A stretch of DNA of 64,000 bases from Brevibacillus_D fluminis_A (GTDB taxonomy: Bacteria > Bacillota > Bacilli > Brevibacillales > Brevibacillaceae): NCBI RefSeq assembly GCF_052072235.1, contig NZ_CM125436.1, positions 4,830,001 through 4,894,000 of the forward strand, written 5' to 3'. A program made the translations under genes and the position numbers. Of the stretch, positions 7,462 through 16,113 are shown piece after piece (within the stretch, counting starts at the first letter, position 1; each line of letters starts with the position of its first letter). A model generated the notes under the pieces. It was not told where the DNA came from. It searched no databases and saw only the letters and a list, made by a program, of their open reading frames with translations.

Positions 7462-9937
7462 AGCGAAGCGCCTCACTCAAATGGGTTTTTGCGGCCTTGG
7501 ATGCCGGCGTGAAACTGGATATCAGGCTGACCAACAGACCAAACAAGGCGATCAACAGGATGATGCTCCACGGTACGCCAAATTGATAGGTTAACGCGTT
7601 GATTGCAAAGAAAGAAGATGTCAGATAGATCAGCAGGATGCCGAATGCGCAGCCGATCACGGTAGCGGCAAGCCCGATGCCGAATCCTTCCAAAATGACC
7701 ATGTGGATCACCTGTCGCCGCGTAACCCCGACCGCCCGCATCATCCCAAGCTCACGAATTCGCTCCATAATATTTAAGAGAAGAGTATTGGTAATGCCGA
7801 CACCTGAAATGATGATCGACAATACGACAAGGAAGTTGATGACCGAAAACGAACCCGTCAGCATGGAGCTAACGACCGATACTTGATCCTCCGGTCCGAA
7901 CATTTTCATGATGCGAACCCCGAATCGGTCAAATATCTTTTCCCTCAACTGCATCGGATCGGTGCCTTCTTTTTTGAGCACGAGCGCATTTTTTTCATAG
8001 GTAAGCCCGAAGCTGTCTTTAAACAAAGTTTTTGTCATAAACGCGCCATAGCCACCGTTCTTCATCGTCTCCACAACGGCGACCACCTTGAACGACTTGG
8101 CTCCTTGCAGCGTGTCGAGCGTGATGCTGTCGCCAATTTTGCCGCCCCATACGCTGTATGCAACCTGATCCAAAATGAGATCGCCGTTTCCCAGGCTGCC
8201 GATCAGTTGACTGCGGGTGCTGCCGGAAGTCGAGAACAAAGGAAAACGGTCGATCCGCGCCGCATCTACCGCAAATACGGGGAGGTTGCGCTTTTGCCCA
8301 TTCAATGTCCAGATCACGGAGTGCATGCTGTACATTTCCGCATCGGCCACTCCTTCGATCTGCTTCAACTGCTCCAAATCCGTTTTCTCCGAATGATGGA
8401 ACATGACGTCCAGATTGCCGCCGTAGGACGCGTAAATGAGCTTTTCATACGTCTGCACGAATGCAGAGTTCAATGAACTCATCAGGACGATCATGGCAAT
8501 TCCCAGACAAAGAATGACAGAGGTCATCGCCGTGCGGCCCAGGTTCCGGTGCAGGTTGCTGACAGCCAGCGTACCGCTAAAGCCAAACAGCAGCGTATAG
8601 ACCGGTCTCACCACAAAAACGAATCGCTTGAACAAAGAGGGATACAGCAGCACGATGCCGACCGATAACGGCACGACCAGAAGCAGATGCTTGATGAAAA
8701 ATGCCGACAGGATCAGAAGCGCACCAAGAATCGGTTGCCACTTTTTCTGGGAAGCCGAAACGGCAGCGGTTTCTTTCAATGCCTGGATCACGCTGACTTT
8801 CCCGGCTTGGCGGATCGGGTACAAGGCGGCGATGATCGGCACCAAAATACCGGAAGTGGCGGAAATGGCAATCCCTTTGCCAAGCAGCATGCCGCCATCG
8901 TCATGGATGCTGAAGATCATATAGACAACCGCTTTCAGCAGGTAGGCAAGGCCGAATCCAAACACCAACCCCACGGCGGTGCCGATGACGGCAAGCAGCA
9001 TGACCTCGGACAAGACAAGTCCCTGCAGCTGTGCAGGCGTATAGCCGATCGTCTTGAGCGTGGCAAATTCATTCTTGCGTTCCTTGATGCTGACATAAAG
9101 CGAGTTGAAAATGACGATGGCGCTTAGCGCAATCCCCAAAAATCCCGCGATATACAACGCCATGAAGAACGTGTTCATCTCATTGGATGTGGAATCAAAC
9201 TGGATCACGACCGGCTGTGTATAAATATTGCCGTACCGTTTCGCCAGTTCGTTCAACCGCTCCTGTAACACGTGGGAATCTGCTTGAGGGAGCGTCTTGA
9301 TTTGCACGTTTTGAATTTTCCCGGGCAAATCAAACCACTCCTGTGCCTTGTGCAGGGGAACGGCAACCGCCCACGGATGATATTTGGCCATGCTCCAGCT
9401 GGATGGCCCCATCAACTCTGCCGTATACTTGACGATTGCAGCGATTTGAATTTGCTTTTTGCCGTTCACCGTGTCGAACGTGATGGTGTCGCCCACACCC
9501 GTTTTCCAGACAGAAGCCGTTCGATCCGTGATGATGGCGCCGCCCGATGACAGATTTCCTTCGACCACCTGAAACGCGGTAACCGGTGTATCCAAATTGC
9601 TGTAGCCGCTTATTTCCACTCGTTTCTGGATGGATGCTACCCCTTCTTGTTCCCAATGCAATGTCGCAGGTTGTTTTACCACCGCAACGGAAGCGATATG
9701 TTGCAGCTTCCCGATTTCGTCATGGACCGTCTCGGGAAAATATTCCGCCGTGCCGGAAACGGTATAATCCGCTTTGCCGAACGCTGCCTTCAGATAGAGG
9801 GGAAACGTCCTCTTTGCGGTGTCGACAGAAGCAATGACCCCAAACGTTGCGCTGACCCCGATCACGATCGAGATGATCGTCAGCAACGTCCGGAGCTTCC
9901 GGCGCATGAGATTGCGCCAAGCCGTTTGCAAATTCAA
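7454..9937 (-). CDS. ABC transporter permease with two FtsX/MacB domains
   Basis: An 827-residue membrane protein. An N-terminal helix (LLTIISIVIGVSATFGVIA) precedes a large extracellular MacB-like periplasmic domain; then come three helices ending near residue 400, a second FtsX unit, and a last three-helix block with LNIMERIRELGMMRAVGVTRRQV, the motif that contacts the ATPase. FtsX-type permeases act in mechanotransmission, lipoprotein release or peptide defence. Its ATG overlaps the ATPase stop as ATGA (9934-9937), and the lipoprotein gene overlaps its own stop, so the three genes form a tight operon. Confidence 0.9.
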   Translation of the reverse strand: MNLQTAWRNLMRRKLRTLLTIISIVIGVSATFGVIASVDTAKRTFPLYLKAAFGKADYTVSGTAEYFPETVHDEIGKLQHIASVAVVKQPATLHWEQEGVASIQKRVEISGYSNLDTPVTAFQVVEGNLSSGGAIITDRTASVWKTGVGDTITFDTVNGKKQIQIAAIVKYTAELMGPSSWSMAKYHPWAVAVPLHKAQEWFDLPGKIQNVQIKTLPQADSHVLQERLNELAKRYGNIYTQPVVIQFDSTSNEMNTFFMALYIAGFLGIALSAIVIFNSLYVSIKERKNEFATLKTIGYTPAQLQGLVLSEVMLLAVIGTAVGLVFGFGLAYLLKAVVYMIFSIHDDGGMLLGKGIAISATSGILVPIIAALYPIRQAGKVSVIQALKETAAVSASQKKWQPILGALLILSAFFIKHLLLVVPLSVGIVLLYPSLFKRFVFVVRPVYTLLFGFSGTLAVSNLHRNLGRTAMTSVILCLGIAMIVLMSSLNSAFVQTYEKLIYASYGGNLDVMFHHSEKTDLEQLKQIEGVADAEMYSMHSVIWTLNGQKRNLPVFAVDAARIDRFPLFSTSGSTRSQLIGSLGNGDLILDQVAYSVWGGKIGDSITLDTLQGAKSFKVVAVVETMKNGGYGAFMTKTLFKDSFGLTYEKNALVLKKEGTDPMQLREKIFDRFGVRIMKMFGPEDQVSVVSSMLTGSFSVINFLVVLSIIISGVGITNTLLLNIMERIRELGMMRAVGVTRRQVIHMVILEGFGIGLAATVIGCAFGILLIYLTSSFFAINALTYQFGVPWSIILLIALFGLLVSLISSFTPASKAAKTHLSEALRYE

Positions 9938-10626
9938 CGCAGCTCCACTCCTTCCAATCTCTCCTGCACCACTTCGCCGTCCTGGATCATGATGATCCGA
10001 TCGGCTTTTTCTGCTGCTTGCCGGTCATGGGTGACCATCACGATGGTGATTTGCTCCTCCTTGTTCAACCGCGATAATAGCTGCAGGACGTCCTTGCCGT
10101 TTTTCTGATCGAGATTGCCTGTCGGCTCATCCGCCAAAATGAGCTTCGGCTTCATCGCAAGCGCTCTGGCGATTGCCACCCGCTGCTGCTGTCCGCCGCT
10201 TAATTGAGCCGGAAAATGATGTTCTTTGTCGGCCAGGTTCACGTCCTGCAGCAAGCGCTGCACTTTCGTCTTCATCTCGGCCTTCGGCGTCTTGTTGGCA
10301 GCCAACGAAAGAGACACATTTTCCGCTACCGTCATCATGGGAAGCAGCTGATAGTTTTGGAAGACGAATCCCACTCTCGTTCGGCGAAATATCGTTCGTT
10401 CGAGTTCGTTCAGCTTGTTCAGTTCAACGCCATCGACGGTGATGGAGCCGGAGCTGGGAAGGTCAAGACCCCCGAGCAGCTGCAGCAGCGTGCTTTTGCC
10501 GGAACCGCTCGGCCCCATGATGGCGATGAATTCCCCTTTCCGAATGCACATGCTGTTTTCCTTCAATGCGGTGTAACTGCCCGCTTCCAATTGAAACACT
10601 TTGGATACTTTATCAAGGATGATCAT
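9934..10626 (-). CDS. ABC transporter ATP-binding protein (LolD/MacB type)
   Basis: A 230-residue ATPase: Walker A GPSGSGKST, Q-loop FVFQNYQLLP, signature LSGGQQQR, Walker B LILADEPTGNLD, switch His in VMVTHD. It is typical of the ATPases that pair with FtsX-like permeases. I chose the ATG at 10626, which follows GGAGGG by 11 bases; an upstream extension to 10773 would run through the promoter array and is basic, low-quality sequence. First gene of the ATPase-permease-lipoprotein operon. Confidence 0.92.
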   Translation of the reverse strand: MIILDKVSKVFQLEAGSYTALKENSMCIRKGEFIAIMGPSGSGKSTLLQLLGGLDLPSSGSITVDGVELNKLNELERTIFRRTRVGFVFQNYQLLPMMTVAENVSLSLAANKTPKAEMKTKVQRLLQDVNLADKEHHFPAQLSGGQQQRVAIARALAMKPKLILADEPTGNLDQKNGKDVLQLLSRLNKEEQITIVMVTHDRQAAEKADRIIMIQDGEVVQERLEGVELR

Positions 10627-10679
10627 GGCTTTGTCGTCCCTCCATTTGGTAAAAGTCCTGTTCGTTATCCGATGAAACC

Positions 10680-10755
10680 ATCTTACAAGAGGGTGACGCC
10701 AGCCAACGCGCAAAGGATGAACACTCTTCCGCAAAAATTTGCGCTCATCACGCAA
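10680..10755 (-). promoter_or_regulatory. TTGCG-array promoter B (ABC operon)
   Basis: Plus-strand CGCAA at 10709, 10730 and 10751 (21-bp steps), with inverted TTGCG at 10739. On the minus strand TTTGCG, 23 bases, then -10 TAAGAT (10685-10680). The layout is identical to the ABC exporter promoter. Confidence 0.75.
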
Positions 10756-10780
10756 AGCGCTTTTGAACCCCAAGTCATAA

Positions 10781-11495
10781 CCACCGGCTTAGCCGGTGGC
10801 TTCCATTAGCCCTATAAGGGCATGTTGCAAGCGGGCGCCTCCAAGGCGCACTGAAAGTCTGCCAACCGCGTGCTACCACAGGCTGGCCCTTAAAAGGGCT
10901 ACTTTACCTGCCCTTTTTTACCGACTCACCCGTAAACGGGTCAATCATCTCTTTCATCGTTAATTGTTCATAATTCTTGTCCTCCACCATTTGGTTTCGA
11001 ATGTATTCTTCAATCACTTTTTTGTTTCGACCTACCGTGTCCACATAGTATCCTCTGCACCAAAATTGTCGGCTTCCGTATCGATACTTCATGTTTGCAA
11101 ACTTATCAAAAATCATAAGTGAGCTTTTCCCCTTTAAATAGCCCATGAATTCCGACACACTTAGTTTGGGAGGGATGCTTACCAGCATGTGGATATGATC
11201 CACGCAGGCCTCCGCTTCAACAATTTCTACTCCTTTTCGTTCACATAGTTCCCGAAGGATTTTTCCTATTTCTCGTTTTAGTTTGCCGTAAATTACTTGT
11301 CTACGGTATTTTGGAGCAAATACAATATGGTATTTGCAGTTCCATTTTGTGTGTGCTAAACTGCTGTTGTCCATCCTTTGTCCTCCTTGATTTCATGTGA
11401 GCGGTTGGCAGACCAGTTCTCATGGTATCATCGAGTTCAAAGGATCACCACTTATAGCTATAAGCTTTCTGGAACCCCCAGTCGAACTGGGGGTT
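10781..11495 (-). mobile_element. IS200-type insertion sequence
   Basis: The element is bounded by hairpins typical of single-strand transposing elements: CCACCGGC/GCCGGTGG at 10781-10799 and AACCCCCAGT/ACTGGGGGTT at 11473-11495. It holds only a Y1 transposase gene and no tnpB. A 13-bp inverted repeat (GTCTGCCAACCGC at 10857-10869 and its complement at 11401-11413) brackets the gene. Exact ends are not resolved. Confidence 0.75.
10904..11374 (-). CDS. tnpA: IS200/IS605 family transposase TnpA (Y1 HUH)
   Basis: A 156-residue protein with the HUH motif as H60-I-H62 (ACVDHIHMLVS) and a catalytic tyrosine at about residue 124 (EEYIRNQ). N-terminal KYHIVFAPKYRR is diagnostic of IS200-type TnpA. 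These enzymes cut and rejoin single-stranded DNA at subterminal hairpins. Length is normal and no frameshift is seen, so it may be active. Confidence 0.93.
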   Translation of the reverse strand: MDNSSLAHTKWNCKYHIVFAPKYRRQVIYGKLKREIGKILRELCERKGVEIVEAEACVDHIHMLVSIPPKLSVSEFMGYLKGKSSLMIFDKFANMKYRYGSRQFWCRGYYVDTVGRNKKVIEEYIRNQMVEDKNYEQLTMKEMIDPFTGESVKKGR

Positions 11496-11542
11496 TTCAT
11501 TATACAAAAAGAAGAGGCCGGCATGCACCGGCCCCTCTCCTG

Positions 11543-12190
11543 TCAATATAAGTCCTCCGTAGGGAGGATTCCCAGACTTTTCGCTCTTTTGATCAAATCG
11601 ACCCGCGAACTGACATGCAGCTTCTGAAACAGCTCCGTCAAGTTATACTCCAACGACCGCTGGCTGATCATCAGCGTTTTGGAAATCTCCTTGTTGCTTT
11701 TCCCTTTCGCCAGCTCGCGGAGAAGTCGATCTTCCTCCTGGGTAATCGTTGTTGGTTCATGATCCGCTTCCCCTTGCACGATGACCTCCTGACGCCTCAA
11801 TTGTCTTAGCAGGCGCATCGGGATGATGGCTTGTTTCCTTGCCGCGCAGCGGATGGATTGAATCAGTTCCTCCCGGGTCGATGTTTTGGAAACAAAACCG
11901 GACACGCCCGATTCCATCAGCAAATTGAAATGGGGCGCAATTTCAAATCCCGAATAAATCAAAATGACTGCATCTGGCACATAATCAAGCACTTTTCGCG
12001 TCAAATCGGCCCCATTGATATTCGGCATATATAAATCGAACAGAATCACATCAAATTTCTTCAGCCGAACCAAATCCAATACGCAATAAACATCCGTTTC
12101 AACCGTAACATTCATGTCCGGCTCTGATTCGATCAGCATTTTGGTTCCTTCAACCACTGACCGATGATCGTCTACTAGTAAGACCTCCAT
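11543..12190 (-). CDS. Response regulator, NarL/ComA-like
   Basis: A 215-residue regulator: receiver domain with acidic pair D7-D8, phospho-acceptor D52 (VILFDLYMP) and K102, then a LuxR-type HTH (LRELAKGKSNKEISKTLMISQRSLEYNL). The EGTK near the N-terminus, the KTST after strand 5 and SLEYNLTELFQKLHV resemble B. subtilis ComA more than general NarL proteins. The ATG at 12190 is preceded by AAAGGTG overlapping the kinase stop. It is co-transcribed with the kinase and is my candidate for binding the TTGCG arrays; ComA itself recognises TTGCGG half-sites. Confidence 0.9.
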   Translation of the reverse strand: MEVLLVDDHRSVVEGTKMLIESEPDMNVTVETDVYCVLDLVRLKKFDVILFDLYMPNINGADLTRKVLDYVPDAVILIYSGFEIAPHFNLLMESGVSGFVSKTSTREELIQSIRCAARKQAIIPMRLLRQLRRQEVIVQGEADHEPTTITQEEDRLLRELAKGKSNKEISKTLMISQRSLEYNLTELFQKLHVSSRVDLIKRAKSLGILPTEDLY

Positions 12191-12195
12191 CCCGC

Positions 12196-14388
12196 TCACC
12201 TTTCCGCTTGATTTTTTGGAAAATGGATGTGTACATGAAACCCTTGCCCGGGTGCAGTCTCAAACCTGACTTTCCCTTCCAGACTGAGCACCCTTTTCTC
12301 GATCCCTGCGATTCCCATATGCTGAAACGAGCCTTCCAACGCAGACAAGTCAACCCCTACGCCATCGTCTGAATAGGAAAAATGGAGATGGTCATCGATT
12401 TTCGCCAATGCCATCGTGACCTTTGTCGCCCGGGAGTGTTTGGACGCATTGTTCAATAACTCCTGCACAATCCGATAAACCCCGAGAATCTGCTCTTCAT
12501 CCAGCAGACAATCCAGCTCCTGAGCTGAAAACTCAATCTCGAAATTCGCAAACATGCGCGTATACGAAAATAAGCTTTTCAGCGATTCAACCAGCCCCAT
12601 TTTCAGCAGGAATGGCGGCCGCAGCTCATTGCACGTGATGCGGATCTGATGAATCGCATCCAAAAGTCCCTCTTCAATTTCGCTCAGCTCACGCTCTGTT
12701 TCGTTTTCAAAGACAGTGGATGACCGGAGCGATTCCAACTTTCGATACCAAATGATCAAATCTTGCAAAACCGAGTCATGCAAATCGCTGGAGAGTGAGG
12801 AGCGCTCCTTTTCCGACAGCTTGAACAGAAGCCGTAGCATCCATTTCGGTGTTTCATTGGAGGCGACCAAAACTTCCAGACGCTTCATCAGGTCCTCGGT
12901 CCGGTGCAGATTATCATAAAGAATCGTTACATAATGAACGGCAGTCTCCAGCCACTCTTCTTCGATTTTAAGCAGCTGTTTGTCCAATTCAACCCGCAAA
13001 TACACGGGGTGCTGCTGCTCGCCGATTTTCACCAGAATGTGATTCGCGCTTGCCAGTTCAGGCTCCTGGCCCTTTGGCACCTCTTCAATCGAGGCATGGC
13101 GCACTTGCAGAACGGCCCTTACCTCGTCTAGCAACCGGTTTTCCAACTCCGAGACTTTCATGACATTCGCCAGGTCGTTCGAAAATCGATTTAAGCTCTG
13201 CTGCAGAAAATTGGATCGTTCTTCACTCTTGATTAACTCCCGCTCTTCATGCTTGCGTTTGGTAATATCTTTGATGATTCCATGAATGCCATTCAGTTCG
13301 CCGGCCAAAAAGATCGGGACAAACGTGATGCTGACGATCCTCTCTCCCTGCTGCATATTGGCGAGCCTGCATTCAATATCTCGCGGTTGCCCGTGCTGCA
13401 TGACTTCCAAAAGCGTCTCATACACCGCTCCGTGATCCTCGTCAAAAATCAAACCGATAAAGCATCGATCCGTCAGCTCATGGAGCTTGATTCCGGCAAT
13501 TCTTTCAAAGGAGCGATTGGCGTTGATAAAGTAAAAATGCTTCAATTCGATCGAAAAAACGCCATCCAAATTATGTTCAAACAATGACTTGTACCGTTGC
13601 TCGCTTTCTTCCAACGCCATCTCGGCCCGCTTTTTTTCCGTAATATCGAGGATGATGCCGTCGATCCGCTCACCCGCCTTGTCCCGATAAGGATGGACAA
13701 TCATCTGCCCCCATCTGGTTTCGTTCGGAATGTGGGTCCAGCGAAAATCAACGCGGGACGGTATCCCCCTATCAAGCTTCTGCTTCACTTCCCCCATGAG
13801 CATTTCATTATCGTCCGGGTGGATATGATCATGTGCACGGATCGGATTGTTCCAAAGTTCCTCTTTCGGAATTCCGCCAAGCTTTTCCATGGTGTCAGAA
13901 CAGTAGATATAATGGGTAAAATCTTTGTCGGTCGCCCATACCGCAGCGTTTACATTTTCCAATATTTTTTGCAGCAATTGCTCTGTCGTTTTCCGTTTGG
14001 TCACATCCCTGGCGACAGCGACAACATATTGGACGTTGCCTTTTTCGTCCAAAACCGGTTTGACGCGCGCTTCAACGTCAATCAAATAGCCGTGAACATG
14101 GTAGACATGATACTCCACATCCACCGATGTTCTTGTTTGTACGGCTTGGGTAAGCGATGCTCGAACATGCTCCCTCTCTTCGGGAGGAACGACCTCGAAC
14201 GCATCCTTCCCAAGATACTCCTCCACGCTGCCACCGGTAAGCGACTCGTATGACGGTGAAACATAACGAACGATCCCTCTGTTATCGACGACGACAATCG
14301 TGTCCGAAGTGTTTTCCGCGACAATTCGGAACATTTCTGCCTCATCGTTGTACACTTCCCGATTTGCGGTTCCTTCGCCCATCAACAT
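12196..14388 (-). CDS. Multi-PAS sensor histidine kinase (HisKA_3)
   Basis: A 730-residue soluble kinase: PAS domains at about 20-130, 138-255 and 262-380, a less clear GAF-like stretch at 400-510, the phospho-acceptor helix SLSSDLHDSVLQDL (about 540) and a HATPase domain ending the protein (LLNNASKHSRA, SDDGVGVDLSALEGSFQHMG). No membrane segments, so it should sense a cytoplasmic signal such as redox, gas or ligand via PAS. Start chosen at 14388 for AAAGGAG 8 bases upstream. Its own promoter carries part of the TTGCG array, suggesting autoregulation. Confidence 0.9.
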   Translation of the reverse strand: MLMGEGTANREVYNDEAEMFRIVAENTSDTIVVVDNRGIVRYVSPSYESLTGGSVEEYLGKDAFEVVPPEEREHVRASLTQAVQTRTSVDVEYHVYHVHGYLIDVEARVKPVLDEKGNVQYVVAVARDVTKRKTTEQLLQKILENVNAAVWATDKDFTHYIYCSDTMEKLGGIPKEELWNNPIRAHDHIHPDDNEMLMGEVKQKLDRGIPSRVDFRWTHIPNETRWGQMIVHPYRDKAGERIDGIILDITEKKRAEMALEESEQRYKSLFEHNLDGVFSIELKHFYFINANRSFERIAGIKLHELTDRCFIGLIFDEDHGAVYETLLEVMQHGQPRDIECRLANMQQGERIVSITFVPIFLAGELNGIHGIIKDITKRKHEERELIKSEERSNFLQQSLNRFSNDLANVMKVSELENRLLDEVRAVLQVRHASIEEVPKGQEPELASANHILVKIGEQQHPVYLRVELDKQLLKIEEEWLETAVHYVTILYDNLHRTEDLMKRLEVLVASNETPKWMLRLLFKLSEKERSSLSSDLHDSVLQDLIIWYRKLESLRSSTVFENETERELSEIEEGLLDAIHQIRITCNELRPPFLLKMGLVESLKSLFSYTRMFANFEIEFSAQELDCLLDEEQILGVYRIVQELLNNASKHSRATKVTMALAKIDDHLHFSYSDDGVGVDLSALEGSFQHMGIAGIEKRVLSLEGKVRFETAPGQGFHVHIHFPKNQAER

Positions 14389-14441
14389 CCATCTTCTCCT
14401 TTTCCCTTCTTTGCATGTCGGTTTCACCAGTGCCTGAGCCC

Positions 14442-14495
14442 ATTATAAAAGAGTTCGCCATTTTTACCACGCAAATAAATGCGGAATCCACGCAA
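14442..14495 (-). promoter_or_regulatory. TTGCG-array promoter C-minus (kinase operon)
   Basis: Plus-strand CGCAA at 14470 and 14491 (21 bp apart) with TGCG at 14480-14483; the third site is degenerate. On the minus strand TTTGCG, 22 bases, then a perfect -10 TATAAT (14447-14442). This is the weakest array but the best -10. Confidence 0.65.
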
Positions 14496-14529
14496 ATTAT
14501 GTCATCCTTCTCTGCTTCGTGCTGCCACG

Positions 14530-14605
14530 TTGCGCGCAGCCCGCAAAAATTTGCGGTGGGCTGTGCATCGTTTGCGCGGTAACAAGGCGATTTCGGTTTT
14601 ATGCT
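14530..14605 (+). promoter_or_regulatory. TTGCG-array promoter C-plus (DJ-1-like gene)
   Basis: TTGCG on the plus strand at 14530, 14551 and 14572 (21-bp steps), inverted CGCAA at 14542-14546. TTTGCG, 23 bases, then -10 TATGCT (14600-14605). Same design as promoters A and B but facing right. Confidence 0.75.
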
Positions 14606-14639
14606 GATATACAGAAGCACGTTTCGAGGAGGAAAAAAC

Positions 14640-16031
14640 ATGAAGAGGTTTTTATTACGTTTCACTGTTTACGCATTGAGTTTGCTTTTGATTGTAGGAG
14701 GGCTTGGGTATTATGGATTAATGCGTACGCAGAACGATTTTTACTTAAATGTCCGACACGAGCCCGTTCCATCTTTCCCGGCGGTAAAAGCCCCGCCTTA
14801 TGATCCGGGTAAACCCACGGTGGCCGTCGTTTTAGCGGACACGACAATGCCTACCGAAGATTTCGATTTTCTCATTCCGTATACGCTTTTTTCGATGACG
14901 GATGCGTACAACGTATACGCCGTTGCCCCGGATCACAAGGTGAAGTCGTTATCCGGCGGGCTCGATGTGATGCCGCATTACACCTATCAAGAATTGGATC
15001 AGCTCGTAGGGAAAAGTCCTGACATCATTGTGGTTCCTTTCATGCCGATCATCAATGAAGCGAAATATCTCCCTACCCGCAAGTGGATTCAGCAGCATGC
15101 AAACAACCAGACGACAACGTTCTTGAGCATCTGTGGCGGTTCCGGAAATCTTGCCGATGCCGGCTTATTGCAAGGGAAATCAGCGACCTCGCACTGGCAG
15201 GCAATCCCGGATTTACGAAAGCTGTATGCCGATACCCAATGGAAGGAAGACGTCCGGTACGTGCATGAGGGCAATACGTTAACTTCAGCCGGTCAAAGCG
15301 CCGGGTTCGATGCCGTTCTCCATCTGATCTCCCAGAAACTTGATGAACCCGTTGCGGCAAAAATTGCGAAAGAAATCAGCTATCCTTCCTACCACTTTGT
15401 TGCGAATCCAAAGGTCGATCCGTTTACTGTGGATGTAAAATTCGCGACATACATCCTGAATAGCGCATTCCACTGGAATAAGACGCAAATGGGTGTCATG
15501 CTCTATCAAAACATGGATGAACTGGCTTTGTCCTCGATTTTTGATTCGTACGCGGATACAGGAACGACACAGATTTTGACCATTTCGCGCGCGGAAGAAC
15601 CGATCGTCACGAAACATCATCTCACGGTAGTGGCAAGGCATTCAATCGCCAACGCTCCCCGCTTGGATAAAATGATCGTGCCAGGCGGCGATGCAAAAAC
15701 GCTTGCAGCGGAAGAACTCAAGCTGTGGAGCGAAACAGGCCACGCTGAAAAGACCCTGCTCATTCACAGCGATGCGCCAAACCGCTATGTTTTTGAAGCA
15801 CCGTTGGAAGACTTGGCCAAACAAGACGATCTGCTGACTGCCGCGCACGGTGTAAAGCGTTTCGAATATCGTTCGGATGACATCCATCTGGAAGGCAGCC
15901 CGCTTCCCTTTGCAACCTACGGCTTTATCCTTCTGACATGTTTCGTCGCCTGGATGGTAGCCTTTATGATCGATCGACGATTTATTGCAAAGAAAGCTGT
16001 ATTCAAATCATTTAAACAACGCACCCTGTGA
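14640..16031 (+). CDS. Membrane-anchored double DJ-1/PfpI-like protein
   Basis: A 463-residue protein with a membrane helix at each end (8-28 and about 430-450). Between them lie two DJ-1/PfpI-like modules. The first has the nucleophile-elbow region LSICGGSGNLADAGLL with Cys165, followed by KSATSHW, as in the N-terminal domain of GlxA-type regulators; the second keeps MIVPGG but shows no equivalent Cys. The ATG follows GAGGAGG by 7 bases. The DJ-1 part probably sits outside the cell. Function unknown. A paralogue lies at 33647-35023. Confidence 0.75.
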   Translation: MKRFLLRFTVYALSLLLIVGGLGYYGLMRTQNDFYLNVRHEPVPSFPAVKAPPYDPGKPTVAVVLADTTMPTEDFDFLIPYTLFSMTDAYNVYAVAPDHKVKSLSGGLDVMPHYTYQELDQLVGKSPDIIVVPFMPIINEAKYLPTRKWIQQHANNQTTTFLSICGGSGNLADAGLLQGKSATSHWQAIPDLRKLYADTQWKEDVRYVHEGNTLTSAGQSAGFDAVLHLISQKLDEPVAAKIAKEISYPSYHFVANPKVDPFTVDVKFATYILNSAFHWNKTQMGVMLYQNMDELALSSIFDSYADTGTTQILTISRAEEPIVTKHHLTVVARHSIANAPRLDKMIVPGGDAKTLAAEELKLWSETGHAEKTLLIHSDAPNRYVFEAPLEDLAKQDDLLTAAHGVKRFEYRSDDIHLEGSPLPFATYGFILLTCFVAWMVAFMIDRRFIAKKAVFKSFKQRTL

Positions 16032-16057
16032 TGTCCCCGGTCACGTGGTTCAAAAAA

Positions 16058-16078
16058 AGAGGCGGTTTCCCCGCCTCT
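16058..16078. terminator. AGAGGCGG-type terminator hairpin
   Basis: AGAGGCGG pairs with CCGCCTCT around a short loop, between convergent genes. Near-identical hairpins recur at 32761, 41953 and 48996. Confidence 0.75.
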
Positions 16079-16113
16079 TCTCTATTTGTAGAAATCCTTC
16101 GCAATCACTGTCC

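Noticed and set aside
10626..10773. N-terminal extension of the ABC ATPase to 10773
   Set aside because: The extension crosses the TTGCG array and -10 element and encodes a basic segment unlike the family; the ATG at 10626 has a good GGAGGG.
6531..14576. Canonical ComA boxes (TTGCGG-N4-CCGCAA)
   Set aside because: The inverted pairs here are spaced by 7 (TTGCG-N7-CGCAA) or face the other way (CGCAA-N4-TTGCG), and the regular feature is the 21-bp direct repeat, so I describe a distinct operator.
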